Origin: Amblyornis subalaris
Taxonomy: Eukaryota; Chordata; Aves; Passeriformes; Ptilonorhynchidae
DNA: 64,000 nucleotides
NCBI GenBank assembly: GCA_018881555.1
Contig: JACAXG010000012.1
Location: 5,568,087 to 5,632,086 of the forward strand
Direction of reading: 5' to 3'
The position numbers and the translations under genes were made by a program. The notes beneath the pieces are model-generated. The model was not told where the DNA came from. It did not search any database and saw nothing but the letters and a program-made list of their open reading frames with translations. Below, in pieces: positions 13,473 through 25,079 of this stretch; position 1 is the stretch's first letter, and every line of letters begins with the position of its first letter.

Positions 13473-13791
13473 ATTCAGGTGTACAAGTGAGGTGGAGAGG
13501 GATTTTTTACAAGGCCACAGATCAATAGGACAAGGGGTAATGGCTTAAAACTAAAAGAGGTTAGGTCTACATTAGATACAAGAATAAATTCTTCACTATG
13601 AGGGTGGTGAGGCACTGAAACAGGTGCCACCAGAGAAGTGGGGGATGCCCATTCCTGGAAGTGTTCAAGGTCAGATTGGACAGGACTCTGAGCAACCTAA
13701 TCTTGTGGAAAGTATCCTTTTCTGACAGGGATGGAGGTTGGAACTAGATAGCCTTTAAGGTCCCTTCNAGTCCAAACCATCCTATGATTCA
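13473..13791 (+). mobile_element. CR1 LINE fragment, 5'-truncated, 3' end present
   Basis: Typical avian CR1 3' region in sense orientation. The blocks GGAGAGGGATTTTTTACAAGG, GACAAGGGGTAATGGC, AAACTAAAAGAGG, TTCACTATGAGGGTGGTGAG, GGAAGTGTTCAAGG, TTGGAACTAGATAGCC and CATCCTATGATTC appear in canonical order. Only the last 320 bp or so survive, covering the 3' end of ORF2 and the short 3' UTR. The element is dead: reverse transcriptase and endonuclease are absent. The segment between the CAACCTAATCTTGTGG and GGAGGTTGGAA blocks is diverged. An N lies at 13768. Confidence 0.95.
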
Positions 13792-15834
13792 AACTTGAAA
13801 GTTATTTCAATTGCCAAAATTAAATGCCCTTTGTACATCCATTTCAAAGTTTTGCAGCAAATAGTGTTTTTAAGGTCTTATTTCAACATTTCCACAAGGA
13901 AGTTTTTCTGCTGGAAAGGATCAGATTTAATTCTTCTTTAAATACAGAAATTTAATATTCAAAGGCAAACAAGTCAGTTATTGTAAAAGAGAAACAGTCA
14001 TACAGAGGAATAACACAAAATAACCCCTTCAATGAAGGGTTGCAAATTTGCAAATCATTAGGTTTTTTAAAAAATAAAAATTAAAGGAAAATATTAAATC
14101 CTGTAACAATTGATTTTAGATCAGTATTTAAATTAAAAAAAAAAATCCATTTTTACTTAGCCAAGCCCCTTCTTCAATGAGATTAAACTCCTTAAATAAG
14201 TACGGCTAATTTTTGCTTCAGATAATGCTGAATTAGATTTATTGTCAACTGTATCTCAGTCAGCTGAAAGTTAAATTCCATTTATTCCATCTAAGTGGAA
14301 TATAGGTCTTGGCTACATTCTTTCTGCATATGAAGTGCCATGCACTGTTAGTCTCCTAAAACACTAAGTCTCAGAGCAACACTCCTCAACATGGGTTTTT
14401 TCTCCCCAAAGAAAAAAGCGTACATGCGGGGAGCTGCAGAAAGGACACACTGAGAGCCAGTCAGAGCACGCGTTTTCATGCACATGCACAGGATATGAAG
14501 GTCTGTACAGCTCTTGGCTCCGCACAGATTTATTCTCACTCTTAACCAGACTACAGATGCATATTAATACTTTCATTGCTGTACCCATAAGCAATGTATG
14601 GAGAGTCATTATGCTTAATTCCATACACCAGCCAGACCTTAGCACAGTTATTAGATATTCTTAGTCAGACATTCTGGGTTCACACCATTCTGTTTATTCA
14701 ATCAGACTATAATAAGCGAGATCTTCAGTACAGTTAACCGGACATTTATTTTGGACTTGCTATCTCTCACGGATTCAAATGAATACGGACAAAGTAATGA
14801 CACCACTGAAGATACACAAATGCTTTGGACTATTTCTCTTGTTGCACAAAATTACTTTTGTCTGCATTTTTAAGAAACAGGGTGGGCAATTTCCTAGTAT
14901 ATTTATTGATTTGGGGATGACAGCTCCCCAGTATCACCTTTTCAGTTTCCACTGGGAAGCTCTCATTTCTTCCCACAAGCATAATATGCAGTGACAAAAA
15001 TGAGGTGACTGGGACCTTGCATGCAACATTGGGGCTAATATTGGGGGGGTGGGGGGTGTTATTGCTCTTGATGTCATATATGATTAGCAAGAACTCCCAT
15101 AATAGTTTTATCCTGCTTCTTTAATGTGATACCCCACTCAGTGGCATGCTGTTAAACACCACAGATAATATTTCCAGACAGAGATTAGAAACAGCCTTTC
15201 TATTTTGTGGTTTCCTTTCTGAGCTTCCATCTTTCCACATCCCACATTGTTTTCATGGCTTTTCCCCACTTTCACCAGTAGGAAACCTTGTAAATAATAC
15301 AGATGCTCAACTGTCCCTCCTACTTCCCTCTGCACTGACCTTTCTGCAATACCACGTGTAGGGCAGCCAGGTTACAGACCTGTCATTCTACCACACAGCA
15401 CCAGGAACCACTTTGGTAACTGAAACCAAATATCCAACTCAGATTTAAAGGCATTTAAGATATGGAAAAACCAGTACAGAGCTTTCACTTTTTATTTGGC
15501 CTGACTTTTCCACCCCAATTCTTCAGACAAATTCCAACAGCACTGACCTATGTCAATAGCTACTTTTGCCTTGCACTTGACTGTGTCACCTTCACTGCAG
15601 GCTCACAAATTGATATTATTCCCTTTTTCTCCCCGCAGTTAGACAGTAGCAGATTGTCCACACATCTCCTCAGTGAAACAGGAAATTCTACAGTTTGACA
15701 TAAATGCAGGGGTACCCCCTGAACACCTTCCCTTTTTTTATCTCTACAGAGGGTCTGTGTTTTTCCCTACTATTTTGCCAGGTCTGACTCATTAAGTTTC
15801 TCAGTGTGGTGCCCTGTTCTAGCTTTATTAGTTA

Positions 15835-15935
15835 GAAGTACAAATGCATTTTATACACAGTAATTCTCACAACTGCTTTGTAACACGGGAAAGTGTAATT
15901 CATGCTCCTTTTATTCATACTCAGAAAAAATAACT
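15835..15935 (-). repeat. Possible L2/MIR-like fragment
   Basis: 'AGTAATTCTCACAACTGCTTTGTAACACGG' followed at the right distance by 'CTCCTTTTATTCATACTCAGAAAAAATAACT' resembles the L2/MIR reverse-complement order TCCTCACAACAACCCTGTGAGG ... CATTTTACAGATGAGGAAACT. Divergence is high and the call is tentative. Confidence 0.3.
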
Positions 15936-16691
15936 ACTCTAATACAATGCTACACAAACCTGACAAGAACAAAGCCCAATTACTATAACAGGACAACNTG
16001 TTCAGAACTTGAGAGCAAGGCTGATAAGCAGCCAGATAACACACTAATGAGTAAAATGACTGTAGTCTATTAAGTGGCTAATGAAGGTATTCAAGACACT
16101 GGTAGCATTTTATAAAGGAAAATATAAAAAGGTCCAAATACAGCATTTAAAAAAATACTCAATAAAATCGTGGTATATTAATTTGTCCACTTAGACTGTG
16201 GGTAAACAAATTAGCTAAAATATATTTTTATGATACAAGTCTTACCTGGTTATATAGAACTACGTAATAGAAATTAGTCAATGTGTAAGTATGAGAGCTG
16301 CAACAAGTGAAGACTGCTGCATACTCAGATGCCTCTGCATGCATGAACTATTTGTTCACCAAAACAGGTTATTATACTTGACCTTCATCGGTCCTGGCTA
16401 AACAAGTAGATCTGCAAAGTGGGGCAAGGCTGAGCCTTGGGAAAGAAGGTGTGGAAAGACTCTGGAGCAGCAGTTGTGGTCACAGGCAAGCATCTCCTCC
16501 CAGAAACATATTTTTAAGTGACATAGGTACTACAAATACTTAATGCAGTGGAAGACAGAGACTCTGGAAAAAATAAACAATACTAGCACTACAGCTGTTC
16601 TAATTTCTCAGCAGAATGGATTTGGACATGAGCATAGTGGAGAAAGTAACAAGGCAAACATGGACCAAAGCTGAGATGTGTATATGTCACA

Positions 16692-16715
16692 AAACTAATG
16701 ACCAAACTAATGACC
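16692..16715. repeat. Exact 12-bp tandem duplication
   Basis: AAACTAATGACC occurs twice head-to-tail without mismatch. This is likely a replication-slippage duplication. Confidence 0.9.
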
Positions 16716-17124
16716 ACAAATAGCATCTGTAGTACAGCTTACATTAGTAATGTTATCACCTTAACAAATATCCTAACGGTTATAAAATCCNCAACAATCA
16801 TAACTTCTCATTTGAAAATTTTTTGCTCTAACTAAAGTGATAATTGCACTTATTTCTTCCCACTTTCTAGGCAAATATCTGGCAGCGATAGAGGAAAAGT
16901 CAATCATGACAAACCTTACAAGCAGCAGCTAAGGCCATTGGCAAAATAACTCTACATGTAGTGATGCTTTCTAGCTCCCCATCCAGTTTGCTCCGATGAG
17001 GTGTTGAAAAATATCTATCTCAGTAACAGATGTGACAAAGACAAGCAGTACTTTTCCCCTAAAACAAGTCAGAGTAGTCAGCAGGAAAAAGCACTACAGA
17101 AGAACACAAGTATGCTTGTTTTTC

Positions 17125-17190
17125 CCGTGACATTGGGCACATCATTTCATTTGTCTGTTTCTCCTCAGTAAAAATGGAGATAACTACACA
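17125..17190 (+). repeat. MIR/L2-type fragment, sense orientation
   Basis: The run GTGACATTGGGCACATCATTTCATTTGTCTGT, then CTCCTCAGTAAAAATGGAGATAA, follows the MIR order GTGACCTTGGGCAAGTCACTT ... CTCTGTGCCTCAGTTTCCTCATCTGTAAAATGGGGATAA with small gaps. Four blocks in the correct order make this one of the more secure ancient repeats here. A CR1 3' end starts about 100 bp downstream. Confidence 0.7.
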
Positions 17191-17295
17191 AGAGCTCTCA
17201 AATTTACTAAGTGACTAATTCACTCTTGAAGACTGCCCAGTACCAGACCAAACCAGCAACCAATACGTGAGAAAGGCCGGCAGGCCGGTGTACTT

Positions 17296-17553
17296 GTAGC
17301 AGGGCCTGTTGCAGCAGGACAAGGGATGATGGCTTTGAGCTGTAAGAGTAGATTTACACCAGACTTTTTACAGGCATGCTGACACAACGAAACAGACTGG
17401 CCAAAGAGGTGATAGTGCCCCACCCCTGGCTCCAAGGCCACACTGGATGAGGCTCTGAGCAAGTTGGTCTAGTTGAAAATGTCCCTGCTCATTGCAAGGG
17501 GGTTGGACTAGATGACCTTTAAAGGTCCCTCACAACACAAACCATTCTATGAC
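17296..17553 (+). mobile_element. CR1 LINE fragment, 5'-truncated, 3' end present
   Basis: Sense-orientation CR1 3' end. It shows AGGGCCTGTTGCAGCAGGACAAGGGATGATGGC, a degraded AGATTTACACCAG block, GGCCAAAGAGGTGATAGTGCC, CCTGGCTCCAAGGCCA, GGCTCTGAGCAAGTTGGTCTAGTTG, GGGGGTTGGACTAGATGACC and CATTCTATGAC. About 260 bp remain. It is more diverged in its 5' half than in the last 100 bp. A GGCCGGCAGGCCGG direct duplication lies just upstream, near 17275. Confidence 0.95.
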
Positions 17554-17559
17554 AATTTG

Positions 17560-18155
17560 TGATTTCACTGGCCTTGGTGTTTTCCCTTCTTTCCCCCTTT
17601 AAGATATAATCTTTTATGAATTTAATCATCAGAAAACGAAAAATCAGTTTAACAGGCAGTAGTTTAATACCTTGAAAGTGCTTAAATACAAACTTCCCGA
17701 TAATCAAGCCCCGAGTAGGGTCTAGTAACCCCATACTTTGACCTGAACAGTGTATATTAAAAGTGAGGCTGCTACATGCTGGCCTTAACATCAACTTGTC
17801 CTCCCTTTTAAAGGTCTGCATTTAGGCCTCAAACACCCAGAAACATGTCATTTCTGCTTAAGAATATAATCAGTATTGCAGTTTTAGGCATACCCAGTTG
17901 AGGTTCCCATGCCTACCAGTTTTGGATACAGGGATTGTTTATTAAGACAACAGCTGCATCAAGGACAGAGTGCAGTCACTCCAGGGCTTGCTTGCTCTCC
18001 AGTACATTCCTCTCCACCCCCAGCAGCCTCCAGGCTTTACCCAGGACTGCCCACAGTACGGCACAACTCAAGGTCCCCACAGAAATGGGGACTCCTCTGT
18101 ACCCTCTTTCACAAGGGCAATGGGAGCTGCTCAGACAAAGTTGCTCTCGGAGCCA
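17560..18155. other. Unique non-coding DNA, no gene seen
   Basis: No recognised repeat. At 17909-18243 three frames of 69-108 codons overlap in the plus strand with a 78-codon frame on the minus strand. They are shadows of a GC-richer stretch and show no protein family signature. Confidence 0.6.
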
Positions 18156-18159
18156 CAGC

Positions 18160-18230
18160 CAAAATCCTGGCCTCACTGAGTCAAATGGGAAACGTGCCAA
18201 TGACTCCCACAAGGCTAAGCTTCACCCTTT
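18160..18230. repeat. Ancient amniote palindromic repeat scrap ('ATCCTGGCCCCATTGA' type)
   Basis: The order AAAATCCTGGCCTCACTGAGTCAAATGGGAAACGTGCCAATGACTCCCACAAGGCT...TTCACCC matches an old bird/reptile repeat. That repeat contains 'AAATCCTGGCCCCATTGAAG', 'TCAATGGCAAAACTCCCATT' and 'GGCCAGGATTTCACCC' and is nearly self-complementary. The copy is diverged. The parent family is not named here because I cannot search for it. Confidence 0.5.
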
Positions 18231-18239
18231 GCTGAGGCG

Positions 18240-19260
18240 ATGAAGTGTAAACAGCCTTATTTCCAACACCACGCTGATATTTGCAGGCTGCAGGAACATG
18301 CACATATTCAATGTCCTGTGTCATCAGGATGCATCAATTTGCATTTTTCTTTCAGAACAATTTCCAGAAGTAGGATGATTTTTTTAGTTTTATTTCATGT
18401 TAAAGAATACTTTAAAATAAAACCTTATATTTTACAGTTATTATTCATGTTATTTCGTGACATAGGTCAGTGATAACATTAAATACAACACATCATTGTA
18501 CTAAGCCGTGTCACAAGCTTTATAAACATAACGACATGTCAGATTAAAGCACACCTAAATACTCTATTTTTTAAGGGTGCTTACTACTACTTAGTACTCA
18601 TGAAACTTCTTACCTTATTTTCTAGATAAAAATATTTCCTTTTCCCCCCCTGTAATGAAACTTACTGTTATTTTCCAGATCAAAATATTTCTAAACTGAA
18701 GAACAGCTGCTTTCAATATCTTCGAGCTTCTAATGTTAAACTAAAACAGCCTCTTTTGACTATGAGATCTGTCAGGGACTACAGTTACTCAGAAATAAAG
18801 CAAAAACCGTATATTTTAGCTATATATAAAGCACATTACATTTTAAAATTACAGTGCTCTATTAATGAATTTAAAGTTTTAAGCACCTTCTAATATACTT
18901 AATTTCAAGAAAAATTCTGATATAACTTTTTGTCTGTCTATGGAAAGAAAGCATAACAATACGTTGGAACTTCTAATACAAGAAGTTTCCATGTAAACCA
19001 GCTCCATGTCTGAGCTGAGAAATGAAAGAAGTTGAAAGAATCCAGTTTATTAGAAAAGGACACTTTAAATATTGATTTAATAGCTTGGAATTGTTAAAGG
19101 TTGTTTAGCATTTTTCCTCCACTTCTGCTAAAAGTCTCAAGTTTCTATATGACTCTCCTTTTCCAATACTTTCAGGTTTTGATTTATTATTATCCAAGAA
19201 CAAGCTTCTAATATCAGATTTTTGCAAATAATGCTGCAAAAATAAGGAGGAACATCTTAC
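18240..19260. other. Unique AT-rich non-coding DNA
   Basis: Strongly AT-rich with many TTTAAA/TATAT words. No gene, RNA or repeat recognised. Confidence 0.65.
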
Positions 19261-19267
19261 AGAAGGG

Positions 19268-19345
19268 AGTCAGAGCAGCACAGTGCCAGAGAGACCAGGA
19301 GTACCTGCTCAGACCAGAGCCATGCTCTGGCCACTAAGAAATTTT
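19268..19345 (-). repeat. MIR-type SINE head fragment, reverse orientation
   Basis: The minus strand reads TCTTAGTGGCCAGAGCATGGCTCTGG, then GAGCAGGTACTCCTGGTCTC and CTGGCACTGTGCTGCTCTGACTC. These follow the order of the amniote MIR-type head (CTAGTGGTTAGAGCA ... GTCAGGACTCCTGGGTTC ... GCTCTGCCACTGACTC). The internal perfect inverted repeat CCAGAGC-CAT-GCTCTGG (19314-19330) is formed by the degenerate A-box region. Confidence 0.5.
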
Positions 19346-19349
19346 CCAT

Positions 19350-21195
19350 GAGCAAAGGAATTTCCAGAGCAAATAAGCTATTTACTGGACCTACATGTTC
19401 TTCCACTGCAGGCTATCATTTCCTTTATAGCTCATTGTTCTCAATACCAAATGACATTCTGTAACCTGCTTACCATCCATCCAAAATATCAGCATAAGAT
19501 TTTATTCACATTGCTTTACTGTCATGCAGCCTCAACACAACTGCCCTGGTGTTCCCAGGAAACCAGCTCCCTTGGGAATGGACTTTGATGAAATAGCGAA
19601 GCCCCAATTCCTTTGCCCACCACAGGCTGCAGCTCCCCTCAGGTTTCTTTTGACTTACTCCAGCAGTACCAAAATGGGGATAAATAATTCCTAACTTGCA
19701 AACCTAGCTAATCAAAGCCCTACACATCCATTTTGACTAAGCGGAAGAGCACAGGCCTTCTCCTGGCCTCCTAAGCAGCAGAAGACTCTTGGTACTGAGT
19801 GAAGAAGTCATTGTCTAAACAATGAGAAATCATTACGTTTTTTGTGGGTGGGATAATGCACATAGAGGGAACTGTGCTGAAGCTGAAGTATACACATCAG
19901 GGCATGGTTTCATCTTGGGTTTCTCTTATTATTTGGGAGGACCCAGAAAAAGAAAGATCAAGGCAGAGAAGAGAAGGCTGAGTAGCATGCAAAACAGGAA
20001 GAAGCAGCAGAACATTCAGAGGAGGAATGGGTTCAGCCAGAGTTGAAGCAGAACTAGCCCCTTCCTCCAGGCTCAGAAACACAAGCATTCTCAAGCACGG
20101 CACCCACCCGCAGCCATCAAAGCCCACAGAGGACAGCCCTGCTGTGGGTCAGCCGTAGGGACACCCTGCAGCTCCCACCAGCCAGCCTCAGGAGACAGCA
20201 ACAGCTCTGTTCCGAAATACACTCTATAACTACTCACACAGTGACCTCCACACCACTTAGTCTGCAGTAAATCCTCATCAGCATTTACTCTGAGGAATTA
20301 AAGGATTACTTCACTAGAACTGCCTGAAATAAATATCCTGAAGACAACTTCTTTAACAGTTTACTAAATGAACAAGCCCAGCTTAATTGATGCATCTCTA
20401 AGAGCTGAACAAGATTAAGAAGTGGCCTCCTGTTGCCCTCTCCCAGTCTCCATCAACCTCACCCCAGCACAGGCCAGAGCAGGCATCAGCCTCCTTCTGC
20501 ACCATATCTCAGGTCCTCAGCCAGACCCCTCACCTGCCTTCCCATTACAGGCAGCACCCAACCCACTTCTCCTGCTTTTGAGCACCAAGAACTCCCTTCT
20601 GCATTAGCCAGCACCGGCCCCAAGAGCCAGGCTGCACATCCGTGTCTCAGTGCGCTACAGGGCTGANCTCCTTTATTGCTGCAAGCCAAGCTTTCATTTA
20701 TAACAGGGGCCAGAGAGCACAGGAGAACTGAGAAGCGTGCAAGCAGGCACAGAAAAAGTTGAGCTCTTGCTTCCCAACTGCTTCTATGAATACGCAACAA
20801 TACGTGTTTGATCTTCCAAAGATAACCTTCCTAACCAAATAAATCCCTTGCTCCTCAATTCCAGAATAAATCTAGATGTTGTCCCAACTTGCAAGACTGC
20901 AGCATACAAACTCCCACAGTACAGTTAGAGGGGATCCACACACGCACAGAGAAGATTGAGAAATAAATGATAGCAGCTGCACACAGAGCAAGCAGGTAGC
21001 GCAATTACATCAGGAGGGACACAGGGCACATGGAGGCATTGGAAAGCATGTGGAAATAGCACTGAGTTTGTCCAGCCTAACACCATAACACAGGGCTGCA
21101 CGTTCTACTCCAGGTTTCACTGCAGACGGTAATTTTAAGACCAGGTCAGCTCAACTTGTCATGAAGTTAACTAGTTCTCCTCAATATCCAGACAG
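19350..21195. other. Unique non-coding DNA, GC-richer in the middle
   Basis: From about 20030 to 20760 the sequence becomes GC-richer with many CAGC/CCAG words and few CpG. Frames of 61-104 codons on both strands overlap here and are not recognisable. An N lies at 20667. No repeat family was recognised. Confidence 0.6.
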
Positions 21196-21201
21196 AGATC
21201 A

Positions 21202-21353
21202 GTAACAAGTGGTGTCTCTTGGGGGTCCATATTGAGACTGGTTTAATATATTCATCAATGACAGAGCGGGATCAAGTGCAGATGTTTCTGCCTCTTGCAC
21301 AGAGGTTGGTCTAGTTGATCTTTAAAGGTCACTTCCAACACAAACTATTCTAC
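21202..21353 (+). mobile_element. CR1 LINE copy with internal deletion (RT core joined to 3' end)
   Basis: The left part (21202-21280) reads GTAACAAGTGGTGTCTCTTGG, GGTCCATATTGAGACTGGT, TTCATCAATGACAG and GCGGGATCAAGTGCAG. This corresponds to the reverse-transcriptase region coding VTSGVPQGS...FINDI...GI. The right part (21300-21353) reads AGAGGTTGGTCTAGTTGATC, TTTAAAGGTCACTTCCAACAC, AAACTATTCTA, the CR1 3' terminus. The FADD catalytic motif and everything between the two parts is missing, with the junction near 21280-21300. Confidence 0.85.
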
Positions 21354-21359
21354 ATCTCA

Positions 21360-24300
21360 CCCCATCTTCTGAAGACCCTGGCAAGTTTAGGAAACATCAT
21401 CTATGTTAATCTAAGTTTCAAATTCACTTGGATTTTTTTTTTTTTCATCCAAAACAACATTATATGAAGCCTGAAAAAGTTCTAAGCAGTAATTTTCCTT
21501 TAAATCAAACATGGCTTATGTCCAAGTAGTTCCAGAATATCAACTGAAAGCCCAGCCAAGCCAACCTCTAGACTACAGATATTCAGCATCATTACATTAC
21601 AGAGATTCAGCACTTCCTAAATTCCACAGTTTATGTCGCATTCAAGTGACACCAAAGAGAAGCATGGTGGGGAGAGATTACAAATTTTTTTTGTAAGAAG
21701 AGAGAATCCAGCCACACTCTTATCTTTTTTGTCATCTGAAATGCACTTGTCCAGAAAGAGAAACCAATGCATCCAGTGGAGACACTTCAGCTGGGAATTC
21801 ATTATTAAGATTCTGTTATTAGTAATTCCCTATCCTTTCAACCAAGGTTTTCTCAATTTCATGACATAAGCTTCAGACCAGAACACAGTAACTCAAATGA
21901 CCACTGAATACCAGTCAAATGCTTTAAGGCATTCCCAGATACTTATAGAAGTTGAAGGAGACAGAAAAGGAATGTTCTGCCCAAGGGGTTTTCTGCATCT
22001 TAANCATGCGAACCCCTGCATCTTTGGCCTCATCTTTCACATCTACTACTCTTGCCTGGAAGGCCAGAAGTTCCATGCTCCATGCTCATGTTTATTCCAG
22101 GCGAGGTGCCAACACAGGTGCACCTAAAGTTAAGACCGCGAAGTTTAAAATAAGGCTACTTAAGCTGTCANTAATGGAAATACACAAACTTCCCAGCTGC
22201 TGTAATTCAACATAGAAAGGCTGTGACTTGCTGCTTGAGCTCATGCCAGAAACTAAGGAAATACCCAGGNTCTCCAAAGATTCCATTTTAGCTCCTTCAG
22301 ACAGTGATCAAGTCCTTGACTAAGCCCTGTGCCAGCTGTTACTAACTACAACCATCAACCCAGCCACAGCTACATGAACTCTCTCCACCAAAGCCCAATG
22401 ACAGCACAAGCAGAAACCCACACAGTCTCTTCCCAGGGAAGTGCATTTCTGGAGCCTTAAAAAAAACAACAGGGACTCTAAAGAATTTAGCGGTACTCTC
22501 ATACATGCACCTTAATTACAGTGTCTATATACGCACACAAATACAAATTAATACAAAAATTTTGGCTAGTCTACTTCTTTCTACAATCATCAGGACCTGT
22601 GTTACAGTAAGGAACTTTTGGAATATAGGCTAGTAAAATCGAAATAGTAACAGCATGACTGCAGGCACTGTTTCTGCAGCTACAGTCTTTTTTTGGTATT
22701 TATTCTTGGGTTGTTCCTTCAATACATCTTCCAGCCAGTACAATATACCAGCATGGTCTTCATATAAATTTAAATTAAGAAAAAAAATAATTCCCAATCA
22801 TTTGCTATAGCAGGAGGAAACATTGCACCTCCCTTACCAGGCTTCCATGTAGACTACATGGAGGCAAAAGCTCTGAGGAGCCCATTTAATCTACTTTGTT
22901 TGCCATCTTGAAACAAGAGGAGTTTTGGCATATGCTGCTAACAGCTCAAGTTCACAACCATTTGCAGTCCCCCTTGAGAAGTGTCAGGCAGTAGCTACAA
23001 AAATGTTCTGTGGGATCTCGGAGATTTCAGTAAGGGTTATGTATCAGTACTTTCATCACTTTTCATGAAGTGTTTTAAAGTGTTAATAATGAAATNGGCC
23101 AGAGACTATTAAATATGGATGGAAGTGACAGCTCTGCTATATTATTACAGTGTTTGCACAGCAATCATTCTGCAGGTTAAGTTATTTTAGGATGAGTGGT
23201 GTTTAAATTAAATATAGTCCCCTGTGTTCTTGTTTCATTTGAAGTCTACCACAGACTGCCTGCTTCAACATTGTGCAGCGTCAGTAAGTTTTGCTGAGTC
23301 TCATTTGTTTGTTTTGCTTTTACCCCTTAGTATTCTTTTTGCCAGGCAGGATGAGGAATTTGAAAGAATCCTGCTGCAGTATTTCACAGGCTTTCATAGC
23401 ATGAACCACCACAGAGCATGAATGATACCAGCTTGGTGAAAACCAGGCTTAAATAATTTAACCCGAATAGCACACACAGACTCTGCACACCATCTTAGCC
23501 AATCTAAGTTTCCAAATTTTTTCAACAAAAGTCAGTAGCACATTGGGTCAAAGTGAACAAGGACAGCAAATCCCAGGTCTGTTCTACCCAGATCTTTCTC
23601 TACAAGCACAGATAACAGAGCTACTGTATTTAAGTCAGAAAGAACAGCTTCAATATTTGCTATGCTGTTAACATGGCTGTACACAAATACTTACCTACTA
23701 AAGAGCATTTTTCAGATGTATATTATCTCCCTCAGACAATTTATGTCATTAATGAGATTTAACTAATAGCTTTCCTGAAAAGTGAGCACACTGCAGAAGT
23801 TGTAATCTGCCTATTTCTCAACAGGGAAATATTTCAAGTTGCAGTTTATACTCCACTGTCCCCAGTGGGACGAAAACCCATAACAAACATTAGCATTGTA
23901 TCCATTATTAATACTTATTCAAGTACATTTTAATAAACACCACATACATATGCATATAAGTACATACTCTCTATCAGCTTCTGAATGCTCATGGCAAGGT
24001 ATTTCCCAGATCATATACTGTTCCCGCTATGTCAGCAAGTGCATTTACTGTTAGCTGAGAGAAGTCCAATTTATAGGACTAGAAAGAGTAAAGAGACCAG
24101 CATGGTGAGGCTGGAGAAAAGCAAAAACGGAAAATAAAGCAATGAGTTAGATGAAGGTCTGGAGGATGGCTTCTTCCCAAAGGCACTTCCAGAGAACAAG
24201 CACAGCCCACAGTGGGTGAGGAGGTCACATTCAGTCACAGGGATTATTTCAATTTTAACATAAAATAGCTACACCGAGGCTGCGGTGCATGAGGGAGAGA

Positions 24301-24715
24301 GAAGCAGCAGGATACTCTAATAATAATTTTTATTACCATGAGAGCTATAACAAGACTAGACCCAATAGAAAAAGTAAAAAAAAATAAAAACCTCCCCCTA
24401 ACATCTAAAGATATTCCAGCAGTGCAGGAACCAGTGCATTCAACTCAGCAAAGTTCTAGCTAGTCAATCCCCAGTGCTAGTACTCTTTCATAAACAGGAC
24501 AGACCACAACCAAAACAGTCTGACCCACACTCAGCACTATACTTCCATATTTAAACAGCCATAAAAAATTAAAAAATAAACCCAACAAATTTAAAACCAA
24601 GCACATCAAAAGACATTTGCTTAGGAAACAGTTGTGGTGTCTTAATGCATTTCAGTCCCTACTTCCTCTATCGTAGCTACTCATCATCCAGAGCCTGACA
24701 GCCTCCATGACATAA
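21360..24715. other. Unique non-coding DNA, no gene seen
   Basis: Short overlapping frames of up to 87 codons, interrupted by single Ns near 22004, 22172, 22270 and 23096. A GTTCCATGCTCCATGCTCATG direct duplication lies near 22070. A minus-strand TAG|GTAAGTAT donor-like word lies near 23690, unsupported by any exon. Confidence 0.6.
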
Positions 24716-24719
24716 AACC

Positions 24720-25070
24720 TCAATAACTTACCTGCCAGTCCTGCAGAAATGAGCCTACACAAAGCTGACAACAGCCCAGTACTCCCAGCAGCTCCTGTAC
24801 TGCAGCCAAGCTCCCCACCCCAGGCACAGGGAAAAGTCCCAGGCTCTGCCCACTCCCAAGCAAGCAGGCTCCAGCACAGCCCTCAAACAGCTGGGCAGTG
24901 GGAACAACCCAAACAGCCCCAGCTGGAACCCAGGGCCAGAACCCACCAAAGGCAGGCACAGAGCCCACACCTGAAGTACTGCAATGCAATGGGGACTTAT
25001 CTTGAACGTCAGACAGCTGAGAACAAGAGAACTGCGAGCGAACACTGCTAAAATAGGCAAAGCAAAGTGC
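24720..25070 (-). other. GC-rich patch ending in a perfect splice-donor word (possible non-coding exon)
   Basis: A 350-bp GC-rich patch in AT-rich surroundings stays open in two minus-strand frames (118 and 101 codons) and one plus-strand frame (100 codons). None resembles a known protein. On the minus strand the patch ends with GGCAG|GTAAGTTAT, a full match to the vertebrate 5' splice-site consensus, with the exon side ending at 24732. A terminal exon or lncRNA exon is possible, but no acceptor or partner exon was identified and chance cannot be excluded. Confidence 0.2.
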
Positions 25071-25079
25071 TGTCACAAG

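Larger units (their letters stand above)
13792..17120. other. Unique non-coding DNA, no gene seen
   Basis: AT-rich. It contains a G-rich run (GGGGGGGTGGGGGG) near 15041-15056 and an exact 12-bp tandem duplication at 16692. Frames of up to 93 codons are short, overlapping and unrecognised. A minus-strand splice-donor-like CAG|GTAAGA lies near 16240, without further exon evidence. Confidence 0.65.

Noticed and set aside
15041..15056. G-rich run as a possible G-quadruplex
   Set aside because: Only two long G runs separated by one T. Four separated tracts are not present except by splitting runs, so support is weak.
20940..20975. Words resembling part of U6 snRNA (CAGAGAAGATT)
   Set aside because: Only about 11 bases match and the rest of U6 is absent.
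24721..24745. Resemblance to the 5' end of U1 snRNA (ACTTACCTG)
   Set aside because: This is simply the complement of a splice donor. No further U1 sequence follows.
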